Part shown: piece by piece, positions 16,867 through 27,498 of the stretch | Layout: the number at the start of each line of letters is the position of its first letter | Position numbering within the stretch: position 1 is the first letter of the stretch | DNA from: Streptomyces thermodiastaticus | GTDB lineage: Bacteria > Actinomycetota > Actinomycetes > Streptomycetales > Streptomycetaceae | Reading direction: 5' to 3' | Assembly (NCBI RefSeq): GCF_014656135.1 | Contig: NZ_BNBV01000005.1 | Span: 181,824 to 245,823, forward strand | Length of the DNA stretch: 64,000 nt | The notes under the pieces: generated by a model | Told to the model about the DNA's origin: nothing | Databases searched by the model: none | Seen by the model: the letters and a program-made list of their open reading frames with translations, nothing else | Made by a program: the position numbers and the translations under genes

Positions 16867-17240
16867 CCGGCCCGCGCCCCGGTCCGCCGCGCCGGGCCGG
16901 TCACCCGAGCCGGCGCAAGCCCCCGGGCCGCCGTCCCGCCCACGCCCCACCGGGCGCCGCCCCGCCGCCGGTGCCCTGCGCCGGTGCGGCACCCCACGGC
17001 ATGCGCACGGCTTCCCGCGGCGTCGCGAGGCTTCTCGCGCGGGGGCGTAACGTTTCCGGCGCCCCCGGCGCAGTACTCAGTGGCCGACTGGTCATCGGCC
17101 TCGGCACGGCGCCTGGGTTCCCCCCGTACCCGCAGCCCGTGCCCGGCGCGGGCGGGACATGTTCCCCCGGTCCCGCCCGCGCCCCGCCTCCGTGTCCGCC
17201 CGTGGTCAGCCCGTGGTCAGCCCGTTCCTGCCGTGGGGCC
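16867..17240. other. Convergent intergenic region with terminator
   Basis: 374 GC-rich bases between the membrane protein gene and the convergent L,D-transpeptidase gene. It contains the hairpin at 17145-17183 and a short direct repeat CCCGTGGTCAG near 17199-17223. No coding signal was seen. Confidence 0.5.
17145..17183. terminator. Bidirectional terminator hairpin
   Basis: GGCGCGGGCGGGA (17145-17157) pairs with TCCCGCCCGCGCC (17171-17183), a 13-bp perfect stem with a 13-base loop between convergent genes. Confidence 0.65.
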
Positions 17241-18155
17241 TCACCAGTGGACGACGACCTTGTCCCCGACCTCGACCTGCTCGAAGAGCTGCGCGATCGC
17301 CGCCTTGTCGCGGACGTTCACACAGCCGTGCGACCCGCCCGCGTAGCCGCGGGCCGCGAAGTCGGCGGAGTAGTGCACGGCCTGGCCGCCGCTGAAGAAC
17401 ATGGCGTACGGCATGGGCGTGTCGTAGAGCGTGGAGACATGGTGGCGCGACTTCCAGAAGACCTGGAACACGCCCTCGCGTGTCGGTGTCGCCTCCGTGC
17501 CGAAGCGCACCGCCATCGTCGAGACCGTCCGGCCGTCGATCATCCAGCGCAGGGTCCGGGTGGTCTTGTCGATGCACAGCACCCGCCCGGTCAGGCACCG
17601 CGGATCGGGTGCGCCGGCCGGCTGACCGCCCATCAGATACAGCTCCCACTTCCCCGGCCGGCGGGTCATGGACAGCAGCCGCTGCCAGGTGACGGTGTCG
17701 GTGCGTCCGGTGCGCGGCAGTCCCCGCTTGCCCTGGAAACCGGCGACGGCCTGCTCGGTCGTGGCGTCGTAGGTGCCGGTCGGGCCCTCGTGCAGCCAGC
17801 CGATCTGCCGCAGCCTGGCCTGGAGTTCACGGATGGCGACTCCGCTGTCGCCGCGCTGGTAGAGGGTCGGCGCGGGGGGTGCGGGCTTCGGCGACGCGGC
17901 CGGGGCGGAGGGCGTGGCGACCGGGCGTTTCGCCGGTGCGGTGGTGTGCCCGGTCCGTCCGGCGGGGGAGTGGCCGCCGGGCGACCGGGTGGCCGGGATC
18001 TCGATGTGCACCGGTGAGCGGGGGCGGCCGTCGGTGTCCGCGCCGGTGTCCGTGCCCGGCGTCTGCACCGTGCAGCCGTAGACCGCCGTCAGTGCCACGG
18101 CCGCCGCAACAGCGGCACTCGTTCGTCTCATGACTCCGCTACGCATGCGCTCCAT
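17241..18155 (-). CDS. L,D-transpeptidase with peptidoglycan-binding domain, probable lipoprotein
   Basis: A 304-residue envelope enzyme forming or editing 3-3 cross-links in peptidoglycan. After a signal peptide with lipobox-like AVYGC, there is a Pro/Ala/Thr-rich linker, a PG_binding_1 domain (LYQRGDSGVAIRELQARLRQIGW ... AVAGFQGKRGL) and a YkuD catalytic domain ending HYSADFAARGYAGGSHGCVN, whose nucleophile is C278. ATG 18155 is chosen because GGAG lies 7 bases upstream; ATG 18146 and 18131 are alternatives. It is divergent from the mutase gene. Confidence 0.9.
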   Translation of the reverse strand: MERMRSGVMRRTSAAVAAAVALTAVYGCTVQTPGTDTGADTDGRPRSPVHIEIPATRSPGGHSPAGRTGHTTAPAKRPVATPSAPAASPKPAPPAPTLYQRGDSGVAIRELQARLRQIGWLHEGPTGTYDATTEQAVAGFQGKRGLPRTGRTDTVTWQRLLSMTRRPGKWELYLMGGQPAGAPDPRCLTGRVLCIDKTTRTLRWMIDGRTVSTMAVRFGTEATPTREGVFQVFWKSRHHVSTLYDTPMPYAMFFSGGQAVHYSADFAARGYAGGSHGCVNVRDKAAIAQLFEQVEVGDKVVVHW

Positions 18156-18495
18156 CCACCGTCTCCGCGGTGCCGTGCCGCGCGCGCCCGTCCCCGGGCG
18201 CCGAGCCGCGTCACGCCGCCTTCGCCTGTCGTCACGTGATGCAGTCGTCCCGTGGTGCGTGGTCCACGCCATGTCTCCCCACACGTGACCGCCGGTGAAC
18301 CAGGGGGCAAGGTGGGAAGCGACAGCGGGCGGTACGAGCACGTGGTCCGTCCGGGGCACGGCAGGGGGCGTTGTTGTGAGCAAGGTCCCAGCGTGGGGCA
18401 CTCCACGGACCGCACGGCCGCCACTACAGTCCGTGCCGAGGGCGGCCGCACCGGCGACCAGTCGGCGAGCAAGCAACGAGGCGGAGGCACACACC
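18156..18495. other. Divergent intergenic region
   Basis: 340 bases between the L,D-transpeptidase and mutase genes. No gene is supported. A TACAGT element at 18425-18430 could be the -10 of the mutase gene with a 60-base leader; no clear -35 or operator was found. Confidence 0.4.
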
Positions 18496-20076
<1,581 letters not shown>

Positions 20077-20101
20077 ACCGGGGCCTGAGCCGACAGGTGA
20101 G

Positions 20102-20141
20102 CGCCCGCCGCCGGGTCGTCCCCCAGGACCGGCGGCGGGCG
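20102..20141. terminator. Bidirectional terminator hairpin
   Basis: CGCCCGCCGCCGG (20102-20114) pairs with CCGGCGGCGGGCG (20129-20141), 13 bp, between the convergent mutase and monooxygenase genes. Confidence 0.7.
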
Positions 20142-20176
20142 GTGAAGGGCGGCGGCCCGTACCCGGCGGGCGCCGG

Positions 20177-21556
20177 TCAGCGCAGCCCGAACCGCGCCAG
20201 ATAGGCCGCGAGCCCGTCCGCCGTCGCCTGCCCGCCCGCCCAGCCGACGTAGCCGTCCGGGCGGACGAGGAACACACCCGGGCCGTAGGACGCGGGGGCG
20301 GCCGGCAGGGAGCGCACCCCGGCCACCGGTGCCCGGCCGCCGAGCAGCGTCCAGTGCGGACCGCGGAAGACGTCGAAGAGGCGGATGCCGTCCACCCGGC
20401 CGTCCGGGGCGCGGTCGCCGGCCCGTACACCGGCCGGGTCCCGGCGTGTCTCCACGCTCAGCGAGGACGCGCGGTAGCCGAGATCCAGCTGCACCGTCGC
20501 CTTCCCGCGCCGCACCTCGCCCCGGTGCACCTTGGTGGTCAGGCCCAGCATCTCGGCGGCGTTGGCGCGCCGCTCCTCCTCGTAGCTGTCCAGCAGCGCC
20601 TCGTCCGCGCCGTCCCGGAGTACCGCGCCCAGCTTCCAGCCCAGGTTGCAGGCGTCCTGGATGCCGGTGTTCAGGCCCTGCCCGCCGGCCGGGGAGTGGA
20701 TGTGCGCGGCGTCGCCCGCGAGGAGGACCCGGCCCACCCGGAAACGGCCGGCCAGGGCGGCCCGCGGACGGTAGGCGGAGGCCCAGCCCAGCCGGGTCAC
20801 CGCCGAGGCGTCCAGGTGCGTGCGGGCGGCGACCAGCGCCCGGACGCCCTCCAGCGTCGGCTCCGGGTCCTCGCCCTGCGGCAGCCGCGCCGCCAGCTGG
20901 AATTCGTCCGTGCCGGCCAGCGGGCACAGCATCACGCCCGTGCCGTCGTCGGCGGGGAAGGCGTGCCAGTGGTCCCGGTCCAGGCCCCGCACGCCGACGT
21001 CCGCCACCAGGAACGGGTTCGGGTCGACCGTCTCCCCGGCCATCTCCACGCCCAGCGCGCGCCGCACGGCGGAGCGTCCGCCGTCGGCGGCGACCACGTA
21101 CCGCGCGCGGACGGTGCCGCCGTCGGCGAAGTGCACCGTCACGCCCTGCGCGTCCTGGTCCAGGCCCGTCGCCTCGCGTCCGAAGGCCACCCGGCCGCCC
21201 AGCTCCTCCAGCCGGTCGCGCAGGATCTGTTGCGTCCGCCACTGCGGCACCATCCACGGCTCCCGGTACGGCGCGCCCTCGTCCGGCTCCAGCGCGTCGA
21301 ACATCGGCTGTTCGCCGATCCGTTCGCCGTTCTTCCACACCATCCGCACCGGGTACGGGCCGCCGTGCGCGCGGATCGCGTCGAGCACGCCGAGGTCGTC
21401 GAAGACCTCCAGGGTGCGCGGCTGGATCCCCTTGCCGCGCGAGCCCGGGAACAGCCCGTCCGCCCGCTCCACGACCAGCGCATCCACACCCCGCCGGGCC
21501 AGGTCGATGCCCAGGGTCAGCCCGGTCGGCCCCGCCCCCACGATCAGGACGTCCAT
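20177..21556 (-). CDS. FAD-dependent aromatic monooxygenase (class A flavoprotein)
   Basis: A 459-residue NAD(P)H- and FAD-dependent hydroxylase of the PHBH/PgaE type, acting on aromatic compounds. Motifs: GAGPTGLTLG near the N-terminus (FAD ADP binding), VAADGGRSAVR (DG motif) and LAGDAAHIHSPAGGQGLN (GD motif), followed by a thioredoxin-like C-terminal domain. ATG 21556 has GGGAG upstream; GTG 21559 is possible. It is divergent from a TetR regulator gene and its promoter region carries one of two identical operators, so it is probably the regulated target. The substrate is unknown; antibiotic or phenolic detoxification is likely by analogy. Confidence 0.9.
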   Translation of the reverse strand: MDVLIVGAGPTGLTLGIDLARRGVDALVVERADGLFPGSRGKGIQPRTLEVFDDLGVLDAIRAHGGPYPVRMVWKNGERIGEQPMFDALEPDEGAPYREPWMVPQWRTQQILRDRLEELGGRVAFGREATGLDQDAQGVTVHFADGGTVRARYVVAADGGRSAVRRALGVEMAGETVDPNPFLVADVGVRGLDRDHWHAFPADDGTGVMLCPLAGTDEFQLAARLPQGEDPEPTLEGVRALVAARTHLDASAVTRLGWASAYRPRAALAGRFRVGRVLLAGDAAHIHSPAGGQGLNTGIQDACNLGWKLGAVLRDGADEALLDSYEEERRANAAEMLGLTTKVHRGEVRRGKATVQLDLGYRASSLSVETRRDPAGVRAGDRAPDGRVDGIRLFDVFRGPHWTLLGGRAPVAGVRSLPAAPASYGPGVFLVRPDGYVGWAGGQATADGLAAYLARFGLR

Positions 21557-21565
21557 CACTCTCCC

Positions 21566-21580
21566 CTTAACGCTGTTAAG
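21566..21580. promoter_or_regulatory. TetR-type operator copy 1
   Basis: CTTAACGCTGTTAAG, a perfect inverted repeat (CTTAAC-GCT-GTTAAG), 10 bases upstream of the monooxygenase start; identical to the copy at 21604-21618. Confidence 0.85.
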
Positions 21581-21603
21581 TGCCTGCGTCCACGCAGGGT
21601 GCC

Positions 21604-21618
21604 CTTAACGCTGTTAAG
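21604..21618. promoter_or_regulatory. TetR-type operator copy 2
   Basis: Second CTTAACGCTGTTAAG. It overlaps the putative -10 (TAAGCT, 21615-21620) of the regulator gene, which starts 7 bases further on. Centre-to-centre distance to copy 1 is 38 bases. Expected autorepression. Confidence 0.85.
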
Positions 21619-21627
21619 CTGTCAAGC

Positions 21628-22278
21628 GTGAGCACCGAACGACGCGCGCCCCTGGACCGCACCCGGGTCGCCGAGACGGCGCTGCGCCTGCTGAACAAGG
21701 TCGGCCTGGACGGCCTGACGCTGCGCGCCATCGCCCGCGAACTCGACGTGAAGGCGCCCGCGCTGTACTGGCACTTCAAGGACAAGCAGGCGCTGCTCGA
21801 CGAGATGGCCACGCTGATGCACCGGCGCATGGTCGCGGGCCTCGCCCTGGACCCCGCCGACACCTGGCAGGAGCGCCTGCTGAAGAGCAGCCGCGGGCTG
21901 CGCACCGCCCTGCTCGGCTACCGCGATGGCGCCAAGGTGTACAGCGGCTCGCGGCTCACCGGCACCGACCATGCCGCCGGGCTGGAGGACACCCTGCGCC
22001 TGCTCACCGCCGCGGGGTTCACCCTCGACCAGGCCGTCGCGGCCGGCCGCGCGGTGAACCTGTACACGCTCGGCTTCGTCACCGAGGAGCAGGGCGTCCG
22101 CCCCCTGCCGGGCGAGCGCCGGGAGGGGTACAGCGTCGAGGAACGAGCCCGGCGCATGGCGGACCATCCGCTCGCCGCCGCGGCCGGCCGGCTGCTCTTC
22201 GACGACTTCGACCGGCAGTTCGAGGAAGGGCTGGCGCTGGTGATCGCCGGCATCGAGACACGGTACGGGATCACCTGA
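21628..22278 (+). CDS. TetR family regulator (TetR_C class), divergent from the monooxygenase
   Basis: A 216-residue repressor. The N-terminal helix-turn-helix reads RTRVAETALRLLNKVGLDGLTLRAIARELDVKAPALYWHFKDKQALLDEMA, close to classical TetR/tetracycline-type repressors; the rest is the ligand-binding dimerisation domain. GTG 21628 is chosen: no ribosome site, but TAAGCT ends 7 bases before it, and the operator overlaps this -10. It probably represses itself and the divergent monooxygenase and is released by an aromatic ligand. Confidence 0.9.
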   Translation: MSTERRAPLDRTRVAETALRLLNKVGLDGLTLRAIARELDVKAPALYWHFKDKQALLDEMATLMHRRMVAGLALDPADTWQERLLKSSRGLRTALLGYRDGAKVYSGSRLTGTDHAAGLEDTLRLLTAAGFTLDQAVAAGRAVNLYTLGFVTEEQGVRPLPGERREGYSVEERARRMADHPLAAAAGRLLFDDFDRQFEEGLALVIAGIETRYGIT

Positions 22279-22329
22279 GGACGGGCGGGCGCGCCGGGAG
22301 CCGACCGGCCGGCGCCCGCCGCCGGTGCG

Positions 22330-23667
22330 TCAGCGGCCCCTGCTCCGGCGCAGCGCCCGGGCCCGCCGCGCCACCCGCCGCACGGTCGCATTGCGCGGGA
22401 TGAACGCCAGCTGCGCCGGAATCCCGCCGGGCAGGGCCAGCGAGGCGAGCCGGCGGCGCTCGAAGTAGCGCAGGGTGCGGGCGTCCGGATGCGCGGCGAG
22501 ATACCGCTCGGCCTCCGGGCGCAGACCCGGGTGGATCTTCGGCTGCATCGCGTACGCCACGGTGCGCACCAGCTCGGTCAGAGCCTCGGCGTCCGCCCCG
22601 CGCCGCTGCTCCCTCACCGCCTCCTGGTCGGCCAGGTCGGGCAGCAGCGCGTCGACGATCGTCACCGGGATCCGGTTGCTGTTCTCGTACGGCGTCAGGC
22701 GCCGCAGCAGCAGGTCCGTGCCGGTGCGCGCGACCGGCAGCCCGAACAGCTCCGAGGCGGTGAGCAGCCCGGTGGAGAAGCAGCCGGCCACCAGGGCGGG
22801 GCGGACGCGCTGGTAGAGCACCTCGGCGAGGACGGGCGTGCCGAGCACCGTCACGGTGGCGCCCAGCCGCTCACCCTCCTGCTCCAGCGCCCGGGACCAG
22901 CGGGGCGGCGCCGAGGGATGCGGGGCGAAGACGACGCGGGTGTGGCCGAGCGCGACCGCGCCCCGCACCATCCGCACGTGCAGCTCTTCCTCCTCCTCGG
23001 GAGAGAGGATGTCCAGCGCGGACAGGTACTGGCCGAGCAGCAGGGCCGAGCCGTCCGGCACCTCGGGCACCGCCGTGGCCGCGCCGGCCAGATCGCCCAG
23101 CACCTTCACGAACGCGTCCGCGGGCACGGCCCGGGCCGGGACGCCGAACTCGGTGAGCAGCACCGGCCGCAGGCCGGGCACCAGGTCCAGGTGCAGCAGC
23201 CGGCCGACGCGGGTGCCGACCAGCGGGTCGATCTTGTTGCGGGTCGGGCCGTAGCTCATCAGGCCGTCGGCGTAGACGGTGACCGGGGCGTCGGGGAAGA
23301 TCCGGCAGAACCCGAGCGCCGGATCGACCTGGATCGACTCCACCGCCAGCTCGACGTCGTCGTCCCCCAGGCGCCACAGCAGTCTCAGATACCGCTCCCA
23401 CAGCGGGACGTCGTCCCGGCGCGGGGACCAGCCGCCCGGGTGGAAGGGGGCGATGGCCTCGTTCCACGACACCACCTCGTCGAAGCGGTCCCGCAGCCGT
23501 TCGAAGCCGGTCTGCCGGTCGAGCGGCGGCGTGGTCTCCGGGACCGCCGCGTTGTTGGAGACCACCAGGATCCGGCGCCCGGCCGGGGAGAAGCAGCCGG
23601 AGTCCAGGGCGGCGGCGAGCGTGGCGGTGCCGTACAGCGTCGAGGCGAGGAAGAGCTGCGTGGTCAT
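22330..23667 (-). CDS. Polysialyltransferase-like glycosyltransferase
   Basis: A 445-residue protein resembling the bacterial alpha-2,8-polysialyltransferase family (GT-B fold). Recognisable elements: TQLFLASTLYGTATLAAALD at the N-terminus, an ADG turn in VYADGLMSYG (equivalent of the D/E-D/E-G motif), the HP motif in VVFAPHPSAPP and the S/T motif in GCFSTGLLTASELFGLPV. These motifs bind CMP-activated nonulosonic acids in related enzymes. ATG 23667 overlaps the preceding GT2 stop by 4 bases (ATGA). Its place beside neuA/neuB-type genes supports transfer of a sialic-acid-like sugar. Confidence 0.78.
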   Translation of the reverse strand: MTTQLFLASTLYGTATLAAALDSGCFSPAGRRILVVSNNAAVPETTPPLDRQTGFERLRDRFDEVVSWNEAIAPFHPGGWSPRRDDVPLWERYLRLLWRLGDDDVELAVESIQVDPALGFCRIFPDAPVTVYADGLMSYGPTRNKIDPLVGTRVGRLLHLDLVPGLRPVLLTEFGVPARAVPADAFVKVLGDLAGAATAVPEVPDGSALLLGQYLSALDILSPEEEEELHVRMVRGAVALGHTRVVFAPHPSAPPRWSRALEQEGERLGATVTVLGTPVLAEVLYQRVRPALVAGCFSTGLLTASELFGLPVARTGTDLLLRRLTPYENSNRIPVTIVDALLPDLADQEAVREQRRGADAEALTELVRTVAYAMQPKIHPGLRPEAERYLAAHPDARTLRYFERRRLASLALPGGIPAQLAFIPRNATVRRVARRARALRRSRGR

Positions 23668-24641
23668 GCGGCGGCTCCCGGCACGAGGGGACGGCGGCGC
23701 AGCCGGCGCAGCCGCGTGGCCCGCTGGATGTCCATGGCGTCCAGCGCCTCGCCGAGCACCCGCTGCGGCAGGCGGCGCAGGGCCGTCGCGCTCAGCGACT
23801 TCAGCCGGCGGGCCACGGCCGGCTCGTACCGGTCGATGCGGCCCAGATGGTGCGCGATGATCGCGCAGTAGGTGCGCACCGCCTTCGGCAGCAGCCGCTC
23901 GGCCTCCGCGTCCTGCGCGGTCTCGGCGATCACCTGGTCGAAGGCGCGGAGAAAGTCCAGCTGGCGCACATCACCGATCTGGGTGAGCGAGGAGGCCACA
24001 CCGCGCCGGTAGTGCACCCCGAGCAGACCCACCACGGCGAAGGACTCCGCCTCCCGGTGCAGCCGCCAGATCCACGGCCGGTCCTCGGCCGTGCGCAGCC
24101 CGTCGGTGAAGTGCAGCAGACCGCGGTCGGCCAGCCGGCGGTGGTAGATGCCCGCCCACGCATACGGGTAGTCCACCGAGGTGGAGCGGTCGGCGGGCAG
24201 GATCGCCTCCCGCGGGCTGAGCACCACGCCGCGCCGGCCGTGCGGGACCCGGTGGATCGTGCGGGCCCGCCCGGCGCACTGCACATGGTCGGTGCGCAGG
24301 AAATCGCAGCCCAGCTCCTCGGCCGCGGCCAGCAGTCGCGGGTAATAGCCCGGCGCCAGCCAGTCGTCGCCGTCCAGGAACGTCAGATACTCGCCGCGGG
24401 CCCGGTCGATCCCGGTGTTGCGCGCGGTCGCCAGACCGCCGTTGCGCTCGTGCCGGACGTACACCGCGTTCGGCAGATCCTTCTCCGCCCGCGCGAGAAG
24501 GTCCGGGGTCGCGTCGCGCGAACAGTCGTCGACGAGCACGAATTCGATGTCGTCGCGCGCGTTCGCACGCAGACTTCGCAAGGTGTCGGGCGCGTAGTGC
24601 TGCACGTTGTAGAACGGCACGATCACGGAGAGCTTGACCAC
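23664..24641 (-). CDS. Glycosyltransferase family 2
   Basis: A 325-residue GT-A enzyme. LSVIVPFYNVQHYAPDTLRSL, FVLVDDCSRDATPDLLARA, RNGGLATARNTGIDRARGEYLTFLDGDDWL (DxD as DGDD) are classic GT2 motifs, and the C-terminus is basic and helical (RATRLRRLRRRPL), as in cell-wall polymer transferases. GTG 24641 starts MVKLSVIVPF. It is the first gene of a two-gene transcript with the polysialyltransferase-like gene and is divergent from the DUF6716-type gene. Confidence 0.87.
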   Translation of the reverse strand: MVKLSVIVPFYNVQHYAPDTLRSLRANARDDIEFVLVDDCSRDATPDLLARAEKDLPNAVYVRHERNGGLATARNTGIDRARGEYLTFLDGDDWLAPGYYPRLLAAAEELGCDFLRTDHVQCAGRARTIHRVPHGRRGVVLSPREAILPADRSTSVDYPYAWAGIYHRRLADRGLLHFTDGLRTAEDRPWIWRLHREAESFAVVGLLGVHYRRGVASSLTQIGDVRQLDFLRAFDQVIAETAQDAEAERLLPKAVRTYCAIIAHHLGRIDRYEPAVARRLKSLSATALRRLPQRVLGEALDAMDIQRATRLRRLRRRPLVPGAAA

Positions 24642-24840
24642 GCGCGTGACGTTAGGGCGCCGCCCCCGCCTGCCTCCTTACCCGCACGTCGACCAGCGGT
24701 GAACGGCGTGTGGCGATGCCGTGAACCGGGCCGCCCGGCCGGGCGGCGCGCGGCCGATTCCGCTTCAGGCGGTGTGCTGTTCACCGGCTGTTGCGCTCGG
24801 GTTGGGCGGAACCTAGAAATGCCTTCCTACGGTCGTCGGC

Positions 24841-26178
24841 GTGCCAGCAAGTGCGAACAAGGCCCGGCGCGTGGCCGTTCTCGCGGACTCCGACACCCGG
24901 TGGAAATGGGGCGCGCTGACCGCGCGGCGCCTCGTGCCGGGGGAGCCGCGGCTCGACGGCTACCTGCTGCGGGGCCGCGCCACCCCCACCCCCCGCCAGC
25001 TCACCGAGGTCGGCGTCCGCGCCGACACGCTGCGCGAGGTCAGCGCCGTGGAGTTCCTGCGCGTCATGGACACCGCGACCGCGGGCGACGAGCCCTACGA
25101 CGTCCTCGTCCTCGCCCTCGTCGGCAGCGGCGTGCAGGCGGTCCTGCACGGCCTGCGGCGGATCTGGCCGACGCGCACCCGGCGGCCCGTCGTCGTCACC
25201 GGCTACGTCGGCGTGGTGTACGAGAAACTCGCCGACGGACTGCTGCTGCGCCACGGCGCGGACCTGGTGCTCGCCAACTCCCGCCACGACGCGGAACGGT
25301 TCCGCGCCGTGTACGAGGGCGTGGGCGCGGACGCGTCGGCGGTCACCGAGGCGGCCCTGCCCTTCCTCGGCGGCGCCCCCGACCGCGGCGACGCGGCCGC
25401 GCACGGCGAGGACCGGCCGTACACCGTGGTGTTCGCGGCCCAGCCGTCCGTGCCGGACACCCGCAAGGACCGCGCCTATCTGCTCGACCGGCTGATCCGG
25501 CACGCCCGGCTGCACCCCGACCGCCAGGTGCTGCTCAAGCTGCGCTCCCGGGTCGGCGAGCACACCACGCACCTGGAGGAGCTGCCCTACCAGAAGCTCG
25601 CCCGCACGGCCGACCTGCCGCCCAACCTGCGCCTGGTCCACGGATCCATGGGCGAGGTCCTGGACACCACCGACCTGCTGGTCACGGTCAGCTCCACCGC
25701 CGCGCTGGAGGCCCTGCACCGCCGCATCCCCACCGCGGTCCTCACCGACCTCGGGGTGCGCGAGGCGCTCGGCAACCACTATTTCACCGGCTCCGGCTGC
25801 CTGGCCTCCTGGGACCAGCTCGACGCCGGCCACCTCCCCGAGCCCGACCAGGAGTGGACGGCCCGCCAGGGCGTCGCCGGCGGCTCCTGCGACACCGCCT
25901 TCGACGCGGCCCGCGCCCGCATCGCCGCCCTGCTGGACAGCCCCGCCGGCCTGCCGCCGCTCGCCCCCTGGTACAGCCTCACCACCGCCCCCGGCTATCT
26001 GCCCGGCATCCTCGCCCGCCACCACCTCGCCCCCGACGGCACCCCGCTGCCCGGCACCCCGCCCGCCGACCGCGCACCCGGACCGGCCCGGCAGCTCGTC
26101 CGCCGCGCGGCCCGCGGCGCCTACCGGCACGGCGTCCAGCGCGTCGCCCCCGTCGTGAGGCGGCTGGGAGAGCTGTGA
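24841..26178 (+). CDS. Putative glycosyltransferase (DUF6716-like)
   Basis: A 445-residue protein of a streptomycete family seen with nonulosonic-acid genes. The N-terminal half looks Rossmann-like (VAVLADSDTRWKWGALTARRL, PYDVLVLALVGSGVQAVLHGL, PVVVTGYVGVVYEKLADGLLLRHGADLVLANSRHD); the C-terminal half has LLKLRSRVGEH, LVTVSSTAALEALHRRIPTAVLTDLGV, a GT-B-type donor-site pattern with an S/T motif. GTG 24841 follows TACGGT by 7 bases, suggesting leaderless transcription. Its stop overlaps a possible GTG start of the next gene. Function inferred from fold and context only. Confidence 0.75.
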   Translation: MPASANKARRVAVLADSDTRWKWGALTARRLVPGEPRLDGYLLRGRATPTPRQLTEVGVRADTLREVSAVEFLRVMDTATAGDEPYDVLVLALVGSGVQAVLHGLRRIWPTRTRRPVVVTGYVGVVYEKLADGLLLRHGADLVLANSRHDAERFRAVYEGVGADASAVTEAALPFLGGAPDRGDAAAHGEDRPYTVVFAAQPSVPDTRKDRAYLLDRLIRHARLHPDRQVLLKLRSRVGEHTTHLEELPYQKLARTADLPPNLRLVHGSMGEVLDTTDLLVTVSSTAALEALHRRIPTAVLTDLGVREALGNHYFTGSGCLASWDQLDAGHLPEPDQEWTARQGVAGGSCDTAFDAARARIAALLDSPAGLPPLAPWYSLTTAPGYLPGILARHHLAPDGTPLPGTPPADRAPGPARQLVRRAARGAYRHGVQRVAPVVRRLGEL

Positions 26179-26213
26179 GCCGCACCGAGACCCCTGCCCG
26201 AGGAGCAGATCCC

Positions 26214-27440
26214 ATGACCGACACCCCAGCGGGCCGCGGCGCCCGTGACCGTCGCGTGCTCGCGGTGATACCCGCCCGCGGCGGCTCCAAGGGCGTGCCC
26301 GCCAAGAACCTCGCCTCCGTCGGCGGCGTACCGCTGGTGGCGCGCGCCGTGCGCGAGTGCCGCGCCGCCCGGCTGGTGACCGACGTGGTGGTCTCCACCG
26401 ACGACAGCGCCATCGCCGCGGCGGCCCGCCGGGCCGGCGCCGAGGTGGTGCTGCGGCCCGCCGCGCTGGCCGGTGACACCGCCGCCTCCGAGGCGGCCGT
26501 CCTGCACGCGCTCAACGCCCACGAGGAGCGGCACCGTACCCGGGTCGACGTCGTGCTGCTGGTGCAGTGCACCAGCCCCTTCCTGGTGCACGAGGACATC
26601 GACGCGGTGGCCCGCGCGGTCGCCGTGAACGGCGCCGACACCGCCCTGACCGTCGCACCGTTCCACGGCTTCGTCTGGCGGGAGACGGACGACGAGGCGG
26701 GCGGCACGGGCGTCAACCACGACAAGGCCCACCGCCCGCGCCGCCAGGACCGCCCCCAGGACCTGCTGGAGACCGGCGCCGCCTACGCCATGGACGCCGA
26801 CGGCCTGCGCACCCACCGGCACCGCTTCTTCGGCCGCACCGACCTGGTGCGCACCGACCCGGCCCGGGTGCTGGAGATCGACGACCCGCACGACCTGGCC
26901 CGCGCCCGCGCCCTGGCGCCCCTCCTCGACGCCGGCCGGCCCGGTGCCCTGCCCGGCCCCGGTGACATCGACGCCGTCGTCCTCGACTTCGACGGCACCC
27001 AGACCGACGACCGGGTACTGATCGACGCCGACGGCCACGAGTTCGTCTCCGTCCACCGCGGCGACGGACTCGGTGTCGCCGCGCTGCGCCGCGCCGGCCT
27101 GAAGCTGCTGATCCTGTCCACGGAGCAGAACCCGGTCGTCGCCGCCCGCGCGCGCAAACTGCGCATCCCCGTGCTGCACGGCGTGGACCGCAAGGACCTC
27201 GCGCTGAAGCAGTGGTGCGAGGAGCAGGGCGTCGCGCCCGAGCGTGTGCTCTACGCCGGCAACGACGTCAACGACCTGCCGTGCTTCGCTCTCGTCGGCT
27301 GGCCCGTGGCGGTCGCGAACGCCCACGACGCGGTACGCGGCGCCGCCCGCGCGGTCACCACCCGCCCCGGCGGTGACGGCGCGATCCGGGAGATCGCCGG
27401 CTGGCTGCTCGGCCCCTGGCTCGACGCCCTCCCCGACTGA
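26214..27440 (+). CDS. neuA: CMP-nonulosonate cytidylyltransferase fused to a HAD phosphatase
   Basis: A 408-residue bifunctional protein. Residues 1-235: cytidylyltransferase with AVIPARGGSKGVPAKNL, VVVSTDDSAIAAAA, LLVQCTSPF and ETGAAYAMD, which activates a sialic-acid-type sugar to its CMP form. Residues about 250-408: a KdsC/NeuA-type HAD phosphatase (VVLDFDGTQTDDRVL, LILSTEQN, YAGNDVNDLPCF), expected to remove the 9-phosphate of a nonulosonate. ATG 26214 has GAGGAG 8 bases upstream; GTG 26175, overlapping the previous stop as GTGA, is an alternative. The fusion favours a pathway through a 9-phosphate intermediate, as for Kdn or Neu5Ac made from a hexose 6-phosphate. Confidence 0.88.
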   Translation: MTDTPAGRGARDRRVLAVIPARGGSKGVPAKNLASVGGVPLVARAVRECRAARLVTDVVVSTDDSAIAAAARRAGAEVVLRPAALAGDTAASEAAVLHALNAHEERHRTRVDVVLLVQCTSPFLVHEDIDAVARAVAVNGADTALTVAPFHGFVWRETDDEAGGTGVNHDKAHRPRRQDRPQDLLETGAAYAMDADGLRTHRHRFFGRTDLVRTDPARVLEIDDPHDLARARALAPLLDAGRPGALPGPGDIDAVVLDFDGTQTDDRVLIDADGHEFVSVHRGDGLGVAALRRAGLKLLILSTEQNPVVAARARKLRIPVLHGVDRKDLALKQWCEEQGVAPERVLYAGNDVNDLPCFALVGWPVAVANAHDAVRGAARAVTTRPGGDGAIREIAGWLLGPWLDALPD

Positions 27441-27498
27441 TCCGTGCCCCACCCCCAGTGATTTCTTCCTGCCTGTTCACGTGAGGACATCTGCCGCC

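Noticed and set aside
23847..27440. A single 1197-codon plus-strand frame
   Set aside because: Its first 2.3 kb run opposite the GT2 gene and out of frame through the DUF6716-like gene; only the part from 26214 is the real neuA-HAD gene.
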